A stretch of 10,672 nt of DNA from Bacteroidota bacterium (GCA_030642565.1 DAOWNM010000065.1:1-10672); one strand, 5' to 3'; numbered from the stretch's first letter, positions 1 through 7,150 are shown. The notes: generated by a model not told the origin, from the sequence alone. Made by a program: numbers and translations.

Positions 1-20
1 AAAATGTACAATGAATAGAG

Positions 21-2249
21 TTAACCGATCTCCTTCTGGGAATGGGCGTTAACAAAAAGGATATTGCCCAGCCCATCAAACCTGTCAAATGTCCGGACCC
101 CCTGTTTTTTCAGGACACCGGCTTGGAATCCAATAATGCACAGGCCCGCATTAGCCGAGTGCTCCCGGACCAGCATCCGGGGATGGGAGACCGACTGTTC
201 CACAAGGACCTGGATGTTTTTGGAGGTGATGGGCAGGCGCCCCGTTTTCACCAGCTCTTCCAGGTTCTTCCTGGTCTCCTGCTCGTTCTCACGGCTGCAG
301 ACATCAAAGATCTTAATCTCGCTCTTCCGCCAGGCAGGATGCCCCTGGATAATAAAGCTGAGCAGGATCATCAGGTGTGAGTTCTCATAGTCGTTGCTTC
401 GGATCCAGACATGAATGCCATTTTTGAAGTTGATGGATCGCTTGGCACTCCCAAAGATACAGACATCAAACATGCCTGCATTGACCAGGGCAAAATTCTC
501 TACGATTTCCTGCAGATTTTCCGGGTTGTCGCGGTCGTACTCAAAGATCACCATATTATTCTCCATTCCCGAGATCCCAGGTAGCTGTATGGCCTGAGCC
601 ACTGCCGACGTATAGGAGGGAGATATCATGGTATCCACATAGACATGGGTCCCCTTTCCACTGAAACTCTTGATCAGTTTTTCCAGTTCAACTTCCGATT
701 TCAAGCGGCTCGAATTGGAGTAATAGTCCTCAATAAGATGTATATAGGTTCCAAATCCATACTTGTGACTGATCCAGTTCAACAGTTGGAAAGCCCTGTC
801 GCGTTTAAAAGAGTCCCTGGATATACAGATGGCACTGGGGCGCCAATCCTCTTTGCTCCTGGATTTCCTGGTCTGCTGAACGTATACATGCAGGTTCCTG
901 TTCAGCTGAAAAAGAGCGTTGGTGAAGATCGATACCAGCCCTTTCCTGTTCTTGTGGTAATTGTTGATAAAGAGGTAGAGAAGCATCATGATCAGGTAGG
1001 CACCCAGCGCGAACACTGTATTGATCTTGAACATCACCCAGATAGAGGTCACAAATCCTATTAACGAAATAAACCACCTGGAACGGAACGATGGCCTGTA
1101 GGAGGGTGCCGACCCAAAATGGTGCAGAAAGGAGATCAGACAGAGCGATCCATAGGTGACCATAAAGAACATGGTGATAATTCCTGCCACGGTGTTCACA
1201 TCCCCGATAATCACAAATACAAGGGCGATAGCCACTGTCACAAGTGTGGCATTGAAAGGCTCATTGGTCTCTCCCCTGCCCTTCTCCAGGAGTGCATTGA
1301 CCTTTCTGGAAGGAAAGGAGCGGTCTCCGGCCAACGCCTGCAAAGTCCTGGGTGCCACCAGTATGGAACCGATGGCAGAAGAGAAGGTGGAGGCGGCCAG
1401 TCCCAGAGGAATAATCAACCCACCCGCAATGGCAATATCGCCCATCACCAGCTGGTTGGCCGGATCACTGAGTGCTTCCGGACTTGCTGATGAGGCCAGT
1501 TTCCAGACAATAAAAAAATAGACAATCATACCAGTAAGGGTGGCCAGGATGGTTCCCAATGGAATCGATTTACCTGGTTTCTTCAGATCGCCTGACAAGC
1601 CGACTCCCGCGGTTATTCCTGTAAATGCCGGGAAAATTATTGCAAATACAATGAAAAACTGTCCCCTTTCACCCGTGGCCGCCGCTGTAAAAGAGAAGGT
1701 ATGAGTTTCGGCATACTCCGTGCTTCCCAGAAAGAAGAGAACAAGTGAGACAATCAGAATGGCCACCACCACATAGAGCGTTTTCATTCCCACGGAGGCC
1801 CCTTTTTTCAAAATTAGTACCGAGAGCCCGATCATGGCAGGGACACTGACGACCTGTCGGGGCAATATGAACCCAAAGGTTGTGTTGAACCAGTTAAAAA
1901 GCGACTCAAATGCTTCGGTAAAGGCGATGATATAGAAGGCTACACTGATGGCCTGTGAGATAAAGAGGGCAAAACCGATGGTGGCTCCGATATTGAGTCC
2001 GAAGGAGCGGGAGATGATAAAGTACTCTCCCCCACCCTCTACCCTTTTATTGGTGGCTATTTCGGAGATAGCCAGGGCAGTGGGAATGGTTACCATATGG
2101 CCCAGCAGGATCACCCCGATCACCCCCCAGAATCCGAGTGTACCCACAGCGAAACCAAACCTCAGGAAGAGAATGGCTCCCAGAATGGTAGCTATGGCTG
2201 TAAAGTAGACTGGTGCTGTACCGAATGTTTTTTTTGTGGGGGTTGCCAT
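21..2249 (-). CDS. SLC12-like cation-chloride cotransporter (APC superfamily)
   Basis: Predicted inner-membrane transporter of 742 residues. The N-terminal ~440 residues are strongly hydrophobic, with about 12 membrane segments. They open with an APC-type first helix (FTAIATILGAILFLRFGFAVG, around residues 17-37), as in Na-K-Cl and K-Cl cotransporters. The remaining ~300 residues are soluble and resemble the cytoplasmic domain of cation-chloride cotransporters: a WRPSAICIS entry near residue 470, then a hydrophobic MILLSFIIQGHPAW segment leading into a beta strand. Plain amino-acid permeases are usually near 450-500 residues, so this long tail argues for the SLC12 branch. Family knowledge suggests coupled cation and chloride movement, but the ions cannot be read from the sequence, and an amino-acid or polyamine substrate remains possible. 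It lies 41 bases downstream of hydG on the same strand and may be co-transcribed. The start codon follows a palindrome. No frameshift is seen. Confidence 0.85.
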   Translation of the reverse strand: MATPTKKTFGTAPVYFTAIATILGAILFLRFGFAVGTLGFWGVIGVILLGHMVTIPTALAISEIATNKRVEGGGEYFIISRSFGLNIGATIGFALFISQAISVAFYIIAFTEAFESLFNWFNTTFGFILPRQVVSVPAMIGLSVLILKKGASVGMKTLYVVVAILIVSLVLFFLGSTEYAETHTFSFTAAATGERGQFFIVFAIIFPAFTGITAGVGLSGDLKKPGKSIPLGTILATLTGMIVYFFIVWKLASSASPEALSDPANQLVMGDIAIAGGLIIPLGLAASTFSSAIGSILVAPRTLQALAGDRSFPSRKVNALLEKGRGETNEPFNATLVTVAIALVFVIIGDVNTVAGIITMFFMVTYGSLCLISFLHHFGSAPSYRPSFRSRWFISLIGFVTSIWVMFKINTVFALGAYLIMMLLYLFINNYHKNRKGLVSIFTNALFQLNRNLHVYVQQTRKSRSKEDWRPSAICISRDSFKRDRAFQLLNWISHKYGFGTYIHLIEDYYSNSSRLKSEVELEKLIKSFSGKGTHVYVDTMISPSYTSAVAQAIQLPGISGMENNMVIFEYDRDNPENLQEIVENFALVNAGMFDVCIFGSAKRSINFKNGIHVWIRSNDYENSHLMILLSFIIQGHPAWRKSEIKIFDVCSRENEQETRKNLEELVKTGRLPITSKNIQVLVEQSVSHPRMLVREHSANAGLCIIGFQAGVLKKQGVRTFDRFDGLGNILFVNAHSQKEIG

Positions 2250-2257
2250 ATCTCAGA

Positions 2258-2275
2258 TTACATCATGTAAATATA
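2258..2275 (-). promoter_or_regulatory. 13-bp palindrome with a possible -7 box upstream of the transporter gene
   Basis: In the 41-base gap between hydG and the transporter gene, positions 2258-2270 read TTACATCATGTAA, a perfect dyad with 6-base arms around one central base. On the minus strand, TATATTTA (2275-2268) overlaps it and matches the Bacteroidota -7 consensus TAnnTTTG at all but the last base. No clear TTTG is seen at the expected upstream distance. The arrangement suggests an operator overlapping a weak internal promoter, which would let the transporter be expressed separately from hydG. This is inference from a short motif. Confidence 0.3.
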
Positions 2276-2290
2276 AGAAATGGCGCGAGA

Positions 2291-3715
2291 TCAGAAATAG
2301 AGGTCACGTTCGCCTTTTTTCACAAGCTCCAGCCGCTCCTCCAGCTTTGTCTTAAAATGATCCTGCTCCATCTCCGCCAGGTTCTTCTGAATCAGTTGGT
2401 ACCCCTTCTCTTTGGTCCCGTTCTGTGCATAGTCCTCCAGATACTCGGCCATGGTCAACATGGCATTGGGGGTGCAGTATCGCTTGATAAAACCGGGTAC
2501 GGAAAACTCCATAAAGTGCTCCCCGGTCCGCCCGGTACGATAGCAGGCAGTACAGAAAGAGGGCAGGTAATCGTTCTCGATCAACTCCTCTATCACTTCG
2601 GCCAGCGAACGGTTATCGCTGATCTGAAACTGCTCAGCATCCAGGTCCTGATGTTGATCCTTCTCGGTATATCCTTTCATTTCGATTTTGGTTCCTCCAT
2701 CGATCTGTGAAACTCCGAACTGAAGCACCTCATCACGAATGGCAGCCGGCTCACGGGCCGTCAGGATCAGACCGGTATAGGGAACAGCCAGCCTGAGGAT
2801 GGCCACCATACGGGTGAAGTCCGCATCACTAACGATCCACTTCTGGTCATATTTTACATTGGAAGCTTTCTGGAGCCTTGGAAAAGAGATGGTATGTGGA
2901 CCCACATTGTAAACCGCCTCCAGGTGGTTCACATGCCGGATCAGTCCCAGCACCTCAAAACGCCAGTCATACAATCCAAACAGTGCCCCGATCCCCACAT
3001 CATCAATACCTGCCTCCTGGGCGCGATCCAGCGCAGATATCCTCCAGTCATAATCCCTCTTCACTCCCCCTGTATGGTAGATAGAGTAGGCACCACGATG
3101 GTAGGTCTCCTGGAAGACCTGGTAGGTGCCGATCCCGGCATCCAGCACAGTTTTGAATCCCTGGATATCAAGGGGGGCTGCATTGATATTGACACGGCGA
3201 ATCTCCCCCTTCCCCTTCTTCACCTTGTAGACAGTTTGCACCGTATCGGCAATAAACTCGGGGGTATATTTGGGATGTTCACCATAGACCAGGATCAGCC
3301 TTTTCTGTCCCATATCTTCCAGCATCTCCACCTCCGAAATCAGCTCCCGATGGGTCAGCGTAGTCCGTTTCTGGCTTTTATTGGAGGCTCGGAAACCACA
3401 ATACTCACAGTTGTTAACGCAGAGATTCCCCACATAGAGGGGAGCAAACAGTACAATCCGCTTCCCGTACACCTGCTCCTTCAGCTTCCTGGCACCCGCC
3501 TTGATCTCCTCCACAAGTTCCGGGTCGGTCGCATTAACCAATACAGCGGTCTCCTCCATAGTCAACCGCTTCTTGTTTAATGATTTGGCAATAATTTCGT
3601 GCACCAGTTCTCTGGTGGGTTGTGCCCCTTTTAGGGTCTTCTCGATCTCCTTTTCAGAAATAAAAGGGAGCATCGCTCTATCTTCAATGGTATAAACCTG
3701 CGGATCGTAGATCAT
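2291..3715 (-). CDS. hydG: [FeFe] hydrogenase H-cluster maturase HydG (radical SAM tyrosine lyase)
   Basis: HydG cleaves tyrosine with S-adenosylmethionine chemistry, giving p-cresol plus the CO and cyanide ligands, and builds an Fe(CO)2(CN) unit for the hydrogenase H-cluster. The protein is 474 residues, the usual HydG length and about 100 longer than its relative ThiH. The radical-SAM cluster motif CX3CX2C is C99, C103, C106 (NLCVNNCEYCGF). The C-terminal motif that holds the second, synthon-building iron-sulfur cluster is present exactly as CX2CX22C (C388, C391, C414). This motif separates HydG from ThiH, so the call is firm. A TIM-barrel core lies between the two motifs. The chosen ATG follows an A-rich stretch without a Shine-Dalgarno, normal for Bacteroidota. 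It is divergent from the secreted-protein gene at 3917 and has its own promoter. hydE, hydF and hydrogenase genes are absent from the window. Confidence 0.97.
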   Translation of the reverse strand: MIYDPQVYTIEDRAMLPFISEKEIEKTLKGAQPTRELVHEIIAKSLNKKRLTMEETAVLVNATDPELVEEIKAGARKLKEQVYGKRIVLFAPLYVGNLCVNNCEYCGFRASNKSQKRTTLTHRELISEVEMLEDMGQKRLILVYGEHPKYTPEFIADTVQTVYKVKKGKGEIRRVNINAAPLDIQGFKTVLDAGIGTYQVFQETYHRGAYSIYHTGGVKRDYDWRISALDRAQEAGIDDVGIGALFGLYDWRFEVLGLIRHVNHLEAVYNVGPHTISFPRLQKASNVKYDQKWIVSDADFTRMVAILRLAVPYTGLILTAREPAAIRDEVLQFGVSQIDGGTKIEMKGYTEKDQHQDLDAEQFQISDNRSLAEVIEELIENDYLPSFCTACYRTGRTGEHFMEFSVPGFIKRYCTPNAMLTMAEYLEDYAQNGTKEKGYQLIQKNLAEMEQDHFKTKLEERLELVKKGERDLYF

Positions 3716-3848
3716 TTATTTTCGATTTACGAGCCTTTGGAAGCAATAAAGAAACATGTTCAGATTGAACTCTTTACCTTCAGATCTTCCTCCGGATCAG
3801 ATGAATAACGGTGCCTCAAAGCCGGGTATACCAACCTCTCAGCGAGCA
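3716..3848 (-). promoter_or_regulatory. hydG 5' leader with inverted repeats
   Basis: If the promoter at 3849-3879 is real, hydG has an untranslated leader of about 125-130 bases. It contains a perfect dyad, GTTCA-N3-TGAAC (3758-3770), and near its 5' end a region that can fold as GCTG/CGGC around GGT/ACC (about 3842-3820, minus strand). An outer pairing, GTGCTC with GAGGCAC (3849-3844 with 3817-3811), would extend that fold if transcription starts early enough. No known riboswitch class is matched convincingly. Confidence 0.25.
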
Positions 3849-3879
3849 CAAATGTATATATTGTTATTTGAATAACAAA
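3849..3879 (-). promoter_or_regulatory. Bacteroidota-type promoter for hydG
   Basis: Read on the minus strand, TTTG (3879-3876) is followed after exactly 19 bases by TACATTTG (3856-3849). Both boxes match the Bacteroidota housekeeping consensus TTTG / TAnnTTTG with the normal spacing. The predicted transcription start is near 3845, about 130 bases before the hydG ATG. This is the best promoter match noticed in the window. Confidence 0.6.
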
Positions 3880-3899
3880 ATGAATTCTTACAATAATTG
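3867..3899 (+). promoter_or_regulatory. Weak promoter candidate for the secreted-protein gene at 3917
   Basis: TTTG at 3867-3870 is followed after 21 bases by AATAATTG (3892-3899), a poor match to TAnnTTTG (four of the six fixed positions). It would give a leader of about 15 bases. It overlaps the divergent hydG promoter, so the two could interfere or be co-regulated. Confidence 0.25.
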
Positions 3900-3916
3900 C
3901 TACTTTTATCCACCAC

Positions 3917-4867
3917 ATGAAAAACTCATTTATAATCGTTGCTCTTGCGGTATTGCTGAATCAGGCGGGTAGCATGCAGGCACAGGAGCCCGCGCTCTCC
4001 TACAGGCTGCATCCTGGTGAAACCTATTACCTGGAGACAGACCTGCAACAGAACACCCACTCCGAATCGATCGACAGTGAAGAGATATCCTTCTACAACC
4101 TGACCAGGATGGAATTCAGTGTAGATTCTATTGACAGTGCCAACCAGATTTACATGAGCGTTCGATACAGGGAGCTGCTGATCTCCATGCTGGCACCCCG
4201 GATGGATATTGATATTAGTTCCGCATCGGGGAAAAACCTGATGCTCACAGAGATGGTGGATATGCTGGAGCAGTCCGTTTTTCATCTGGTGATGACTCCA
4301 CGGGGCGAGCTGGTGAGCCTTGAGGGTTTAGAAGATATTTTTGCACTACTGGCTTCAGTTCCCGTTGCCGACACCACAAAACAACAGGTCATATTAAAGA
4401 CCCTGGAAGAGGCATATGGTCCGGATGCATTCAAAAGCCTCTATAACCTTTTTGTATGGATCTACCCGGTTATTCATCCCATGACCAATTGGACCAACGA
4501 CATCACTTACTTTTTTAACACCAAGGCGGTGAAGATGGTCAACCGCTATTACCTGACTAAATCAACAGACGACATCATAGTGATTCAGGGATTGGGCATG
4601 CTGAACGCCATGAAAGAGTTTTATGAAACCACCGGTATGGGAGAGGTGAAATCGGCTGTTTCGGGAAGCCAGACCTATGATTTCCAGATGGACCTGGAAA
4701 CAGGATGGCTGAAACGGTGTATCTCGCGTCAGAGGGTAATGATCGAAACCACCATTCTGAAGAGCAACTATCTTCCATCCGGACTCAAAATCCCCTCTTA
4801 TACTGAAACCGTTTTCGAGGTAAGCGGAGGCAGAGTAGAAAAACCAATTGATATAGAAAAAAGATGA
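3917..4867 (+). CDS. Secreted protein of unknown function, possibly DUF6263-like
   Basis: A 316-residue protein with a clear Sec signal peptide: K2, a hydrophobic core at residues 5-14, and a probable cut after SMQA (22|23), leaving QEPALSYRLHPGE. The mature protein has no membrane segment and no lipobox, so it is probably periplasmic or peripherally attached to the outer membrane. The pattern of an early LHPGETYYLETD strand, a central helical part (TLEEAYGPDAFKSLYN) and a late YDFQMDLETGWLKRCISRQ strand resembles Bacteroidota proteins of the DUF6263 type, judged from memory of the family. No enzyme motif is visible. It overlaps the next gene by ATGA, so the pair is almost certainly co-translated. 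Function cannot be assigned. Confidence 0.8.
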   Translation: MKNSFIIVALAVLLNQAGSMQAQEPALSYRLHPGETYYLETDLQQNTHSESIDSEEISFYNLTRMEFSVDSIDSANQIYMSVRYRELLISMLAPRMDIDISSASGKNLMLTEMVDMLEQSVFHLVMTPRGELVSLEGLEDIFALLASVPVADTTKQQVILKTLEEAYGPDAFKSLYNLFVWIYPVIHPMTNWTNDITYFFNTKAVKMVNRYYLTKSTDDIIVIQGLGMLNAMKEFYETTGMGEVKSAVSGSQTYDFQMDLETGWLKRCISRQRVMIETTILKSNYLPSGLKIPSYTETVFEVSGGRVEKPIDIEKR

Positions 4868-5331
4868 AGGGACCGAAAACTGGATATATGATTATACTGG
4901 CAGTGATGCTCTGTTTGGCCACCTGGCAGGCGGAGCTGAAAGCACAGCCCTATAATCACACTGCCGGTATACGTGCCGGCTACTCCAGTGGTATCAGCTA
5001 TAAAGGATTCAGACTGCACCAAATGTGGGCCATCGAAGCTGATATCCTTTTCAACCGGAATGGCTTTAACCTCTCTGCTCTCTATGAGTACCACCTGAAG
5101 CCATTCAAAAATAAGAGAGCACTCATCTACCTGGGTGGTGGGCCCTTTGGAGGAGACTGGAAAGAGGAGTTCTCACTGGGAGTGGCAGCTGTGGCAGGTA
5201 TCGAGTATACACTCAGGGACCAGCCCCTGAATTTTAGTCTCGACTGGAAACCAATGCTCAATATCTACGCTATTTTTGAACCCGATTTGCTCGATTTTGG
5301 TCTCTCCATCAGGTATCGCTTTGGAAGGTAA
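4864..5331 (+). CDS. Small secreted protein, putative outer-membrane beta-barrel
   Basis: A 155-residue protein whose ATG overlaps the stop codon of the previous gene (ATGA), which fixes the start. It has a signal peptide (K2, K5, hydrophobic residues 8-20, probable cut after ELKA, 27|28). The mature part alternates polar and hydrophobic or aromatic residues in short strands: HTAGIRAGYSSGISYKGF, FNLSALYEYHL, RALIYLGGGPFGG, FSLGVAAVAGIEYTL and LNFSLDWKPM. The last strand is LLDFGLSIRYRFGR. This is the look of an 8-stranded outer-membrane barrel, although the chain ends in Arg rather than the usual aromatic residue. It probably works with the secreted partner upstream. A soluble beta-sandwich is the alternative. 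The exact role is unknown. Confidence 0.75.
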   Translation: MKGPKTGYMIILAVMLCLATWQAELKAQPYNHTAGIRAGYSSGISYKGFRLHQMWAIEADILFNRNGFNLSALYEYHLKPFKNKRALIYLGGGPFGGDWKEEFSLGVAAVAGIEYTLRDQPLNFSLDWKPMLNIYAIFEPDLLDFGLSIRYRFGR

Positions 5332-5400
5332 TCCTTTACTTTTTCCTTAAAGTATCCTATATTTATAGATATTGGTATTTGTTTACTAAATTGTGTTGCT

Positions 5401-6342
5401 ATGATACCTGCTCTTAAAGATGTACAGACGGCCGTTAAAAGAATCGCGCCCTATGTACACAATACCCCGGTGCTTACCTCCTCCACCATCGATGGGATGC
5501 TTAATGCTACTGTCTATTTTAAATGTGAAAACTTCCAGCGGGGAGGCTCCTTTAAGATCAGGGGGGCAGTCAATGCTATTCTTCAGCTGTCGGAGGATGA
5601 GCGCGCCCGTGGAGTCATCACTCACTCTTCTGGCAATTTTGCAGCTGCACTCGCCCTGGCCGCCAGTGCACTCAATACCAAGGCATATATTGTAATGCCC
5701 TCCAACGCTCCGGCTGTTAAACGAAATGCCGTAGCAGGATATGGCGCCCAGATCATTGAATGTGAGGCCACCCTGAAGAGCAGGGAATCGACCATGCAGA
5801 TTCATCAGAAAAAACTGGGTGCAACTTTTATCCATCCATCCAACGATATGAGTGTTATTCTGGGCCACTCAACTGCCGTGATGGAGCTTGCAAAAGAGGT
5901 GAAGCAGCTCGATGTTGTAATTGCCCCGGTGGGCGGAGGAGGACTCCTGGCTGGTACGGCACTGGCAGTCAACCATCTTCACTACTATATCGAAACCATA
6001 GGTGCCGAACCTTTTGGTGCCGATGATGCATACCTCTCCCTGAAAACCGGGAAGATACAACCCAGTATCAATCCAAAAACCATTGCAGACGGACTAAAAA
6101 CGCAGCTGGGCGATCAGAATTTCCCCATCATCCAAAAGCTGGTCAGCAAAATCATCAGGGTGGAGGAGAATGAAATTATTGAGGCCATGAAGTTCATCTG
6201 GGAACGAATGAAAATAGTCATTGAGCCCTCCAGTGCTGTGGCTGTGGCAGCCATCTTCAGGAACAGCGGTGAACTCAAAAAGAGAAAAGTTGGAGTGATC
6301 CTCTCAGGTGGCAATGTGGATCTCTCAAACCTTCCATTTTAA
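5401..6342 (+). CDS. PLP-dependent serine racemase / serine-threonine dehydratase family enzyme
   Basis: A cytoplasmic fold-type II PLP enzyme of 313 residues, complete for the catalytic domain. The Schiff-base lysine is K52 in GSFKIRGA. The SSGN loop at 76-79 carries the Ser (S77) that aligns with the racemization base Ser84 of mammalian serine racemase. The phosphate-binding glycine loop is GGGGLLAGT (178-186), and the ring-contacting SGGNVDL is at 302-308. E203, A207 and D209 in AEPFGADD match the divalent-metal site of serine racemase. There is no C-terminal ACT domain, so feedback control by isoleucine as in biosynthetic IlvA is not expected. Likely reactions are dehydration of serine or threonine to the keto acid, with or without serine racemization. 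The residues after GN are FAAA where HGQA or HAQG is common. The gene is 69 bases after the barrel gene and may be read from its own promoter. Confidence 0.9.
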   Translation: MIPALKDVQTAVKRIAPYVHNTPVLTSSTIDGMLNATVYFKCENFQRGGSFKIRGAVNAILQLSEDERARGVITHSSGNFAAALALAASALNTKAYIVMPSNAPAVKRNAVAGYGAQIIECEATLKSRESTMQIHQKKLGATFIHPSNDMSVILGHSTAVMELAKEVKQLDVVIAPVGGGGLLAGTALAVNHLHYYIETIGAEPFGADDAYLSLKTGKIQPSINPKTIADGLKTQLGDQNFPIIQKLVSKIIRVEENEIIEAMKFIWERMKIVIEPSSAVAVAAIFRNSGELKKRKVGVILSGGNVDLSNLPF

Positions 6343-6456
6343 TTAAAAGATTAAAAAAAAGTAAGATAATACGCTGATATGGGTGCCGGTGACCACATCA
6401 ACCAGTATATGTGTTATAAAACATAATTATTAACCGGTGTTACAGCGTAAATCAAA

Positions 6457-6464
6457 TAAATTTG
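6457..6464 (+). promoter_or_regulatory. -7 box of a probable promoter upstream of the sigma factor gene
   Basis: TAAATTTG is a full match to the Bacteroidota -7 consensus TAnnTTTG and is followed by C, also common. No TTTG lies 19-21 bases upstream. Instead the dyad TAAC-N4-GTTA (6431-6442) sits where the -33 box should be, which could mean an activator-dependent or repressed promoter. The predicted start is near 6468-6470. Confidence 0.4.
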
Positions 6465-6528
6465 CAAATAGTGAAATTAGAAAAGGCATTTCTCTTTTCT
6501 ACTTGCTAACTAAAACTATTACTATCCT

Positions 6529-6560
6529 GGCAGGTGATCAAAAATCACCTGCCTTTTTTT
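6529..6560 (+). terminator. Perfect intrinsic terminator directly before the sigma factor start codon
   Basis: The arms GGCAGGTGAT (6529-6538) and ATCACCTGCC (6544-6553) form an uninterrupted 10-bp stem with the loop CAAAA, followed by seven T (6554-6560). This is a textbook rho-independent terminator on the plus strand. The minus strand has no T-tract on its exit side. It may end transcripts of the PLP-enzyme gene or a small RNA, or act as an attenuator, since only 11 bases separate it from the ATG at 6572. Confidence 0.88.
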
Positions 6561-6571
6561 GATTCTGAATA

Positions 6572-7150
6572 ATGAAACTCCCTTCCAATAACGATTTGAT
6601 CAAAGGAATCAGAAACCACGATTCGTCTCTTCTCTGGCATGTGTATGAAACCTACTATCCCATCATTGAAGGATACATTATCCATAACCAGGGATCGAGG
6701 GAGCAGGCCAGGGATATTTTTCAGGATGCAATGATCATTGTATACAACCGCATCAAATCGGACGAGCTGGAGTTAAGCTGTAAATTTGGAACCTACCTCT
6801 ACGCCATCTGCAAAAATATCTGGATGCAGGAGCGCAAAAAGTATCTGCAACGAGCCGAGAAACTGCGACAACAACCCCTTGTGGTAAATGATCCCGGACC
6901 TGCCGATGACCCCTTGCTTCAGAATCACCTTACTAATCTGTTCAATAAACATTTTGAGGAGCTAAGTAAGGATTGCCAGAAAATCCTCTCTATGTATTTC
7001 AACAATTTTAGCGTGGAAGATATCCGTGTTGCAATGAATTACAAGGATCTTCACCATACGGCTGACAGAAAATACAGATGCAAGAAAAGCCTGATAAAGA
7101 GGATGGTGAACGACCCCCTATTTAAACGACTGAAAAATGAGCTACGTTGA
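6572..7150 (+). CDS. ECF-like RNA polymerase sigma-70 family factor
   Basis: A 192-residue sigma factor with regions 2 and 4 only. Region 2 spans about residues 20-90. It includes the core-binding DIFQDAMIIVYNRI (48-61) and the -10-reading helix FGTYLYAICKNIWMQERKK (72-90). Region 4 is about 127-178, with LSKDCQKILSMYF followed by a helix-turn-helix (FSVEDIRVAMNY...). Region 2 begins so close to the N-terminus that no later start is possible, which places the ATG 11 bases after a strong terminator. There is no Shine-Dalgarno. The 3' end overlaps the anti-sigma-like gene by 14 bases. The factor probably drives a small regulon that may include the adjacent exporter. The region 4 helix is unusually basic and rich in His (KDLHHTADRKYRCKK). 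Confidence 0.9.
   Translation: MKLPSNNDLIKGIRNHDSSLLWHVYETYYPIIEGYIIHNQGSREQARDIFQDAMIIVYNRIKSDELELSCKFGTYLYAICKNIWMQERKKYLQRAEKLRQQPLVVNDPGPADDPLLQNHLTNLFNKHFEELSKDCQKILSMYFNNFSVEDIRVAMNYKDLHHTADRKYRCKKSLIKRMVNDPLFKRLKNELR

Larger units (their letters stand above)
6343..6571 (+). promoter_or_regulatory. Structured leader region before the sigma factor gene
   Basis: This 229-base AT-rich stretch has no convincing gene. In order it holds a short dyad TAAC-N4-GTTA (6431-6442), a -7-like box TAAATTTG (6457-6464), a hairpin TAGAAAAG/CTTTTCTA (6478-6485 with 6494-6501, 8-base loop) and a perfect intrinsic terminator (6529-6560). The last T of the terminator is 11 bases before the ATG. Transcription from the -7 box would give a two-hairpin RNA of about 90 bases if it stops at the terminator, or the sigma mRNA if it reads through. 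Confidence 0.5.

Noticed and set aside
2894..3580. Long open frame on the plus strand opposite hydG (228 codons)
   Set aside because: It lies entirely antisense to a firmly identified hydG. The translation is low in complexity and lacks any recognisable domain.
3760..3848. TPP-riboswitch-like words (GCTGAGA ... ACCC ... CTGATC) in the hydG leader on the minus strand
   Set aside because: The words occur in the right order, but the 5' GGGGTGC partner strand and the 3' GCG-AGGGA end are missing and the spacing is wrong. The gene is HydG and not the thiamine enzyme ThiH.
6379..6426. Tiny open frame of 15 codons (MGAGDHINQYMCYKT) in the gap before the sigma gene, considered as a leader or precursor peptide
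   Set aside because: It has no ribosome site, lies upstream of the likely promoter box, and has no double-glycine leader pattern.
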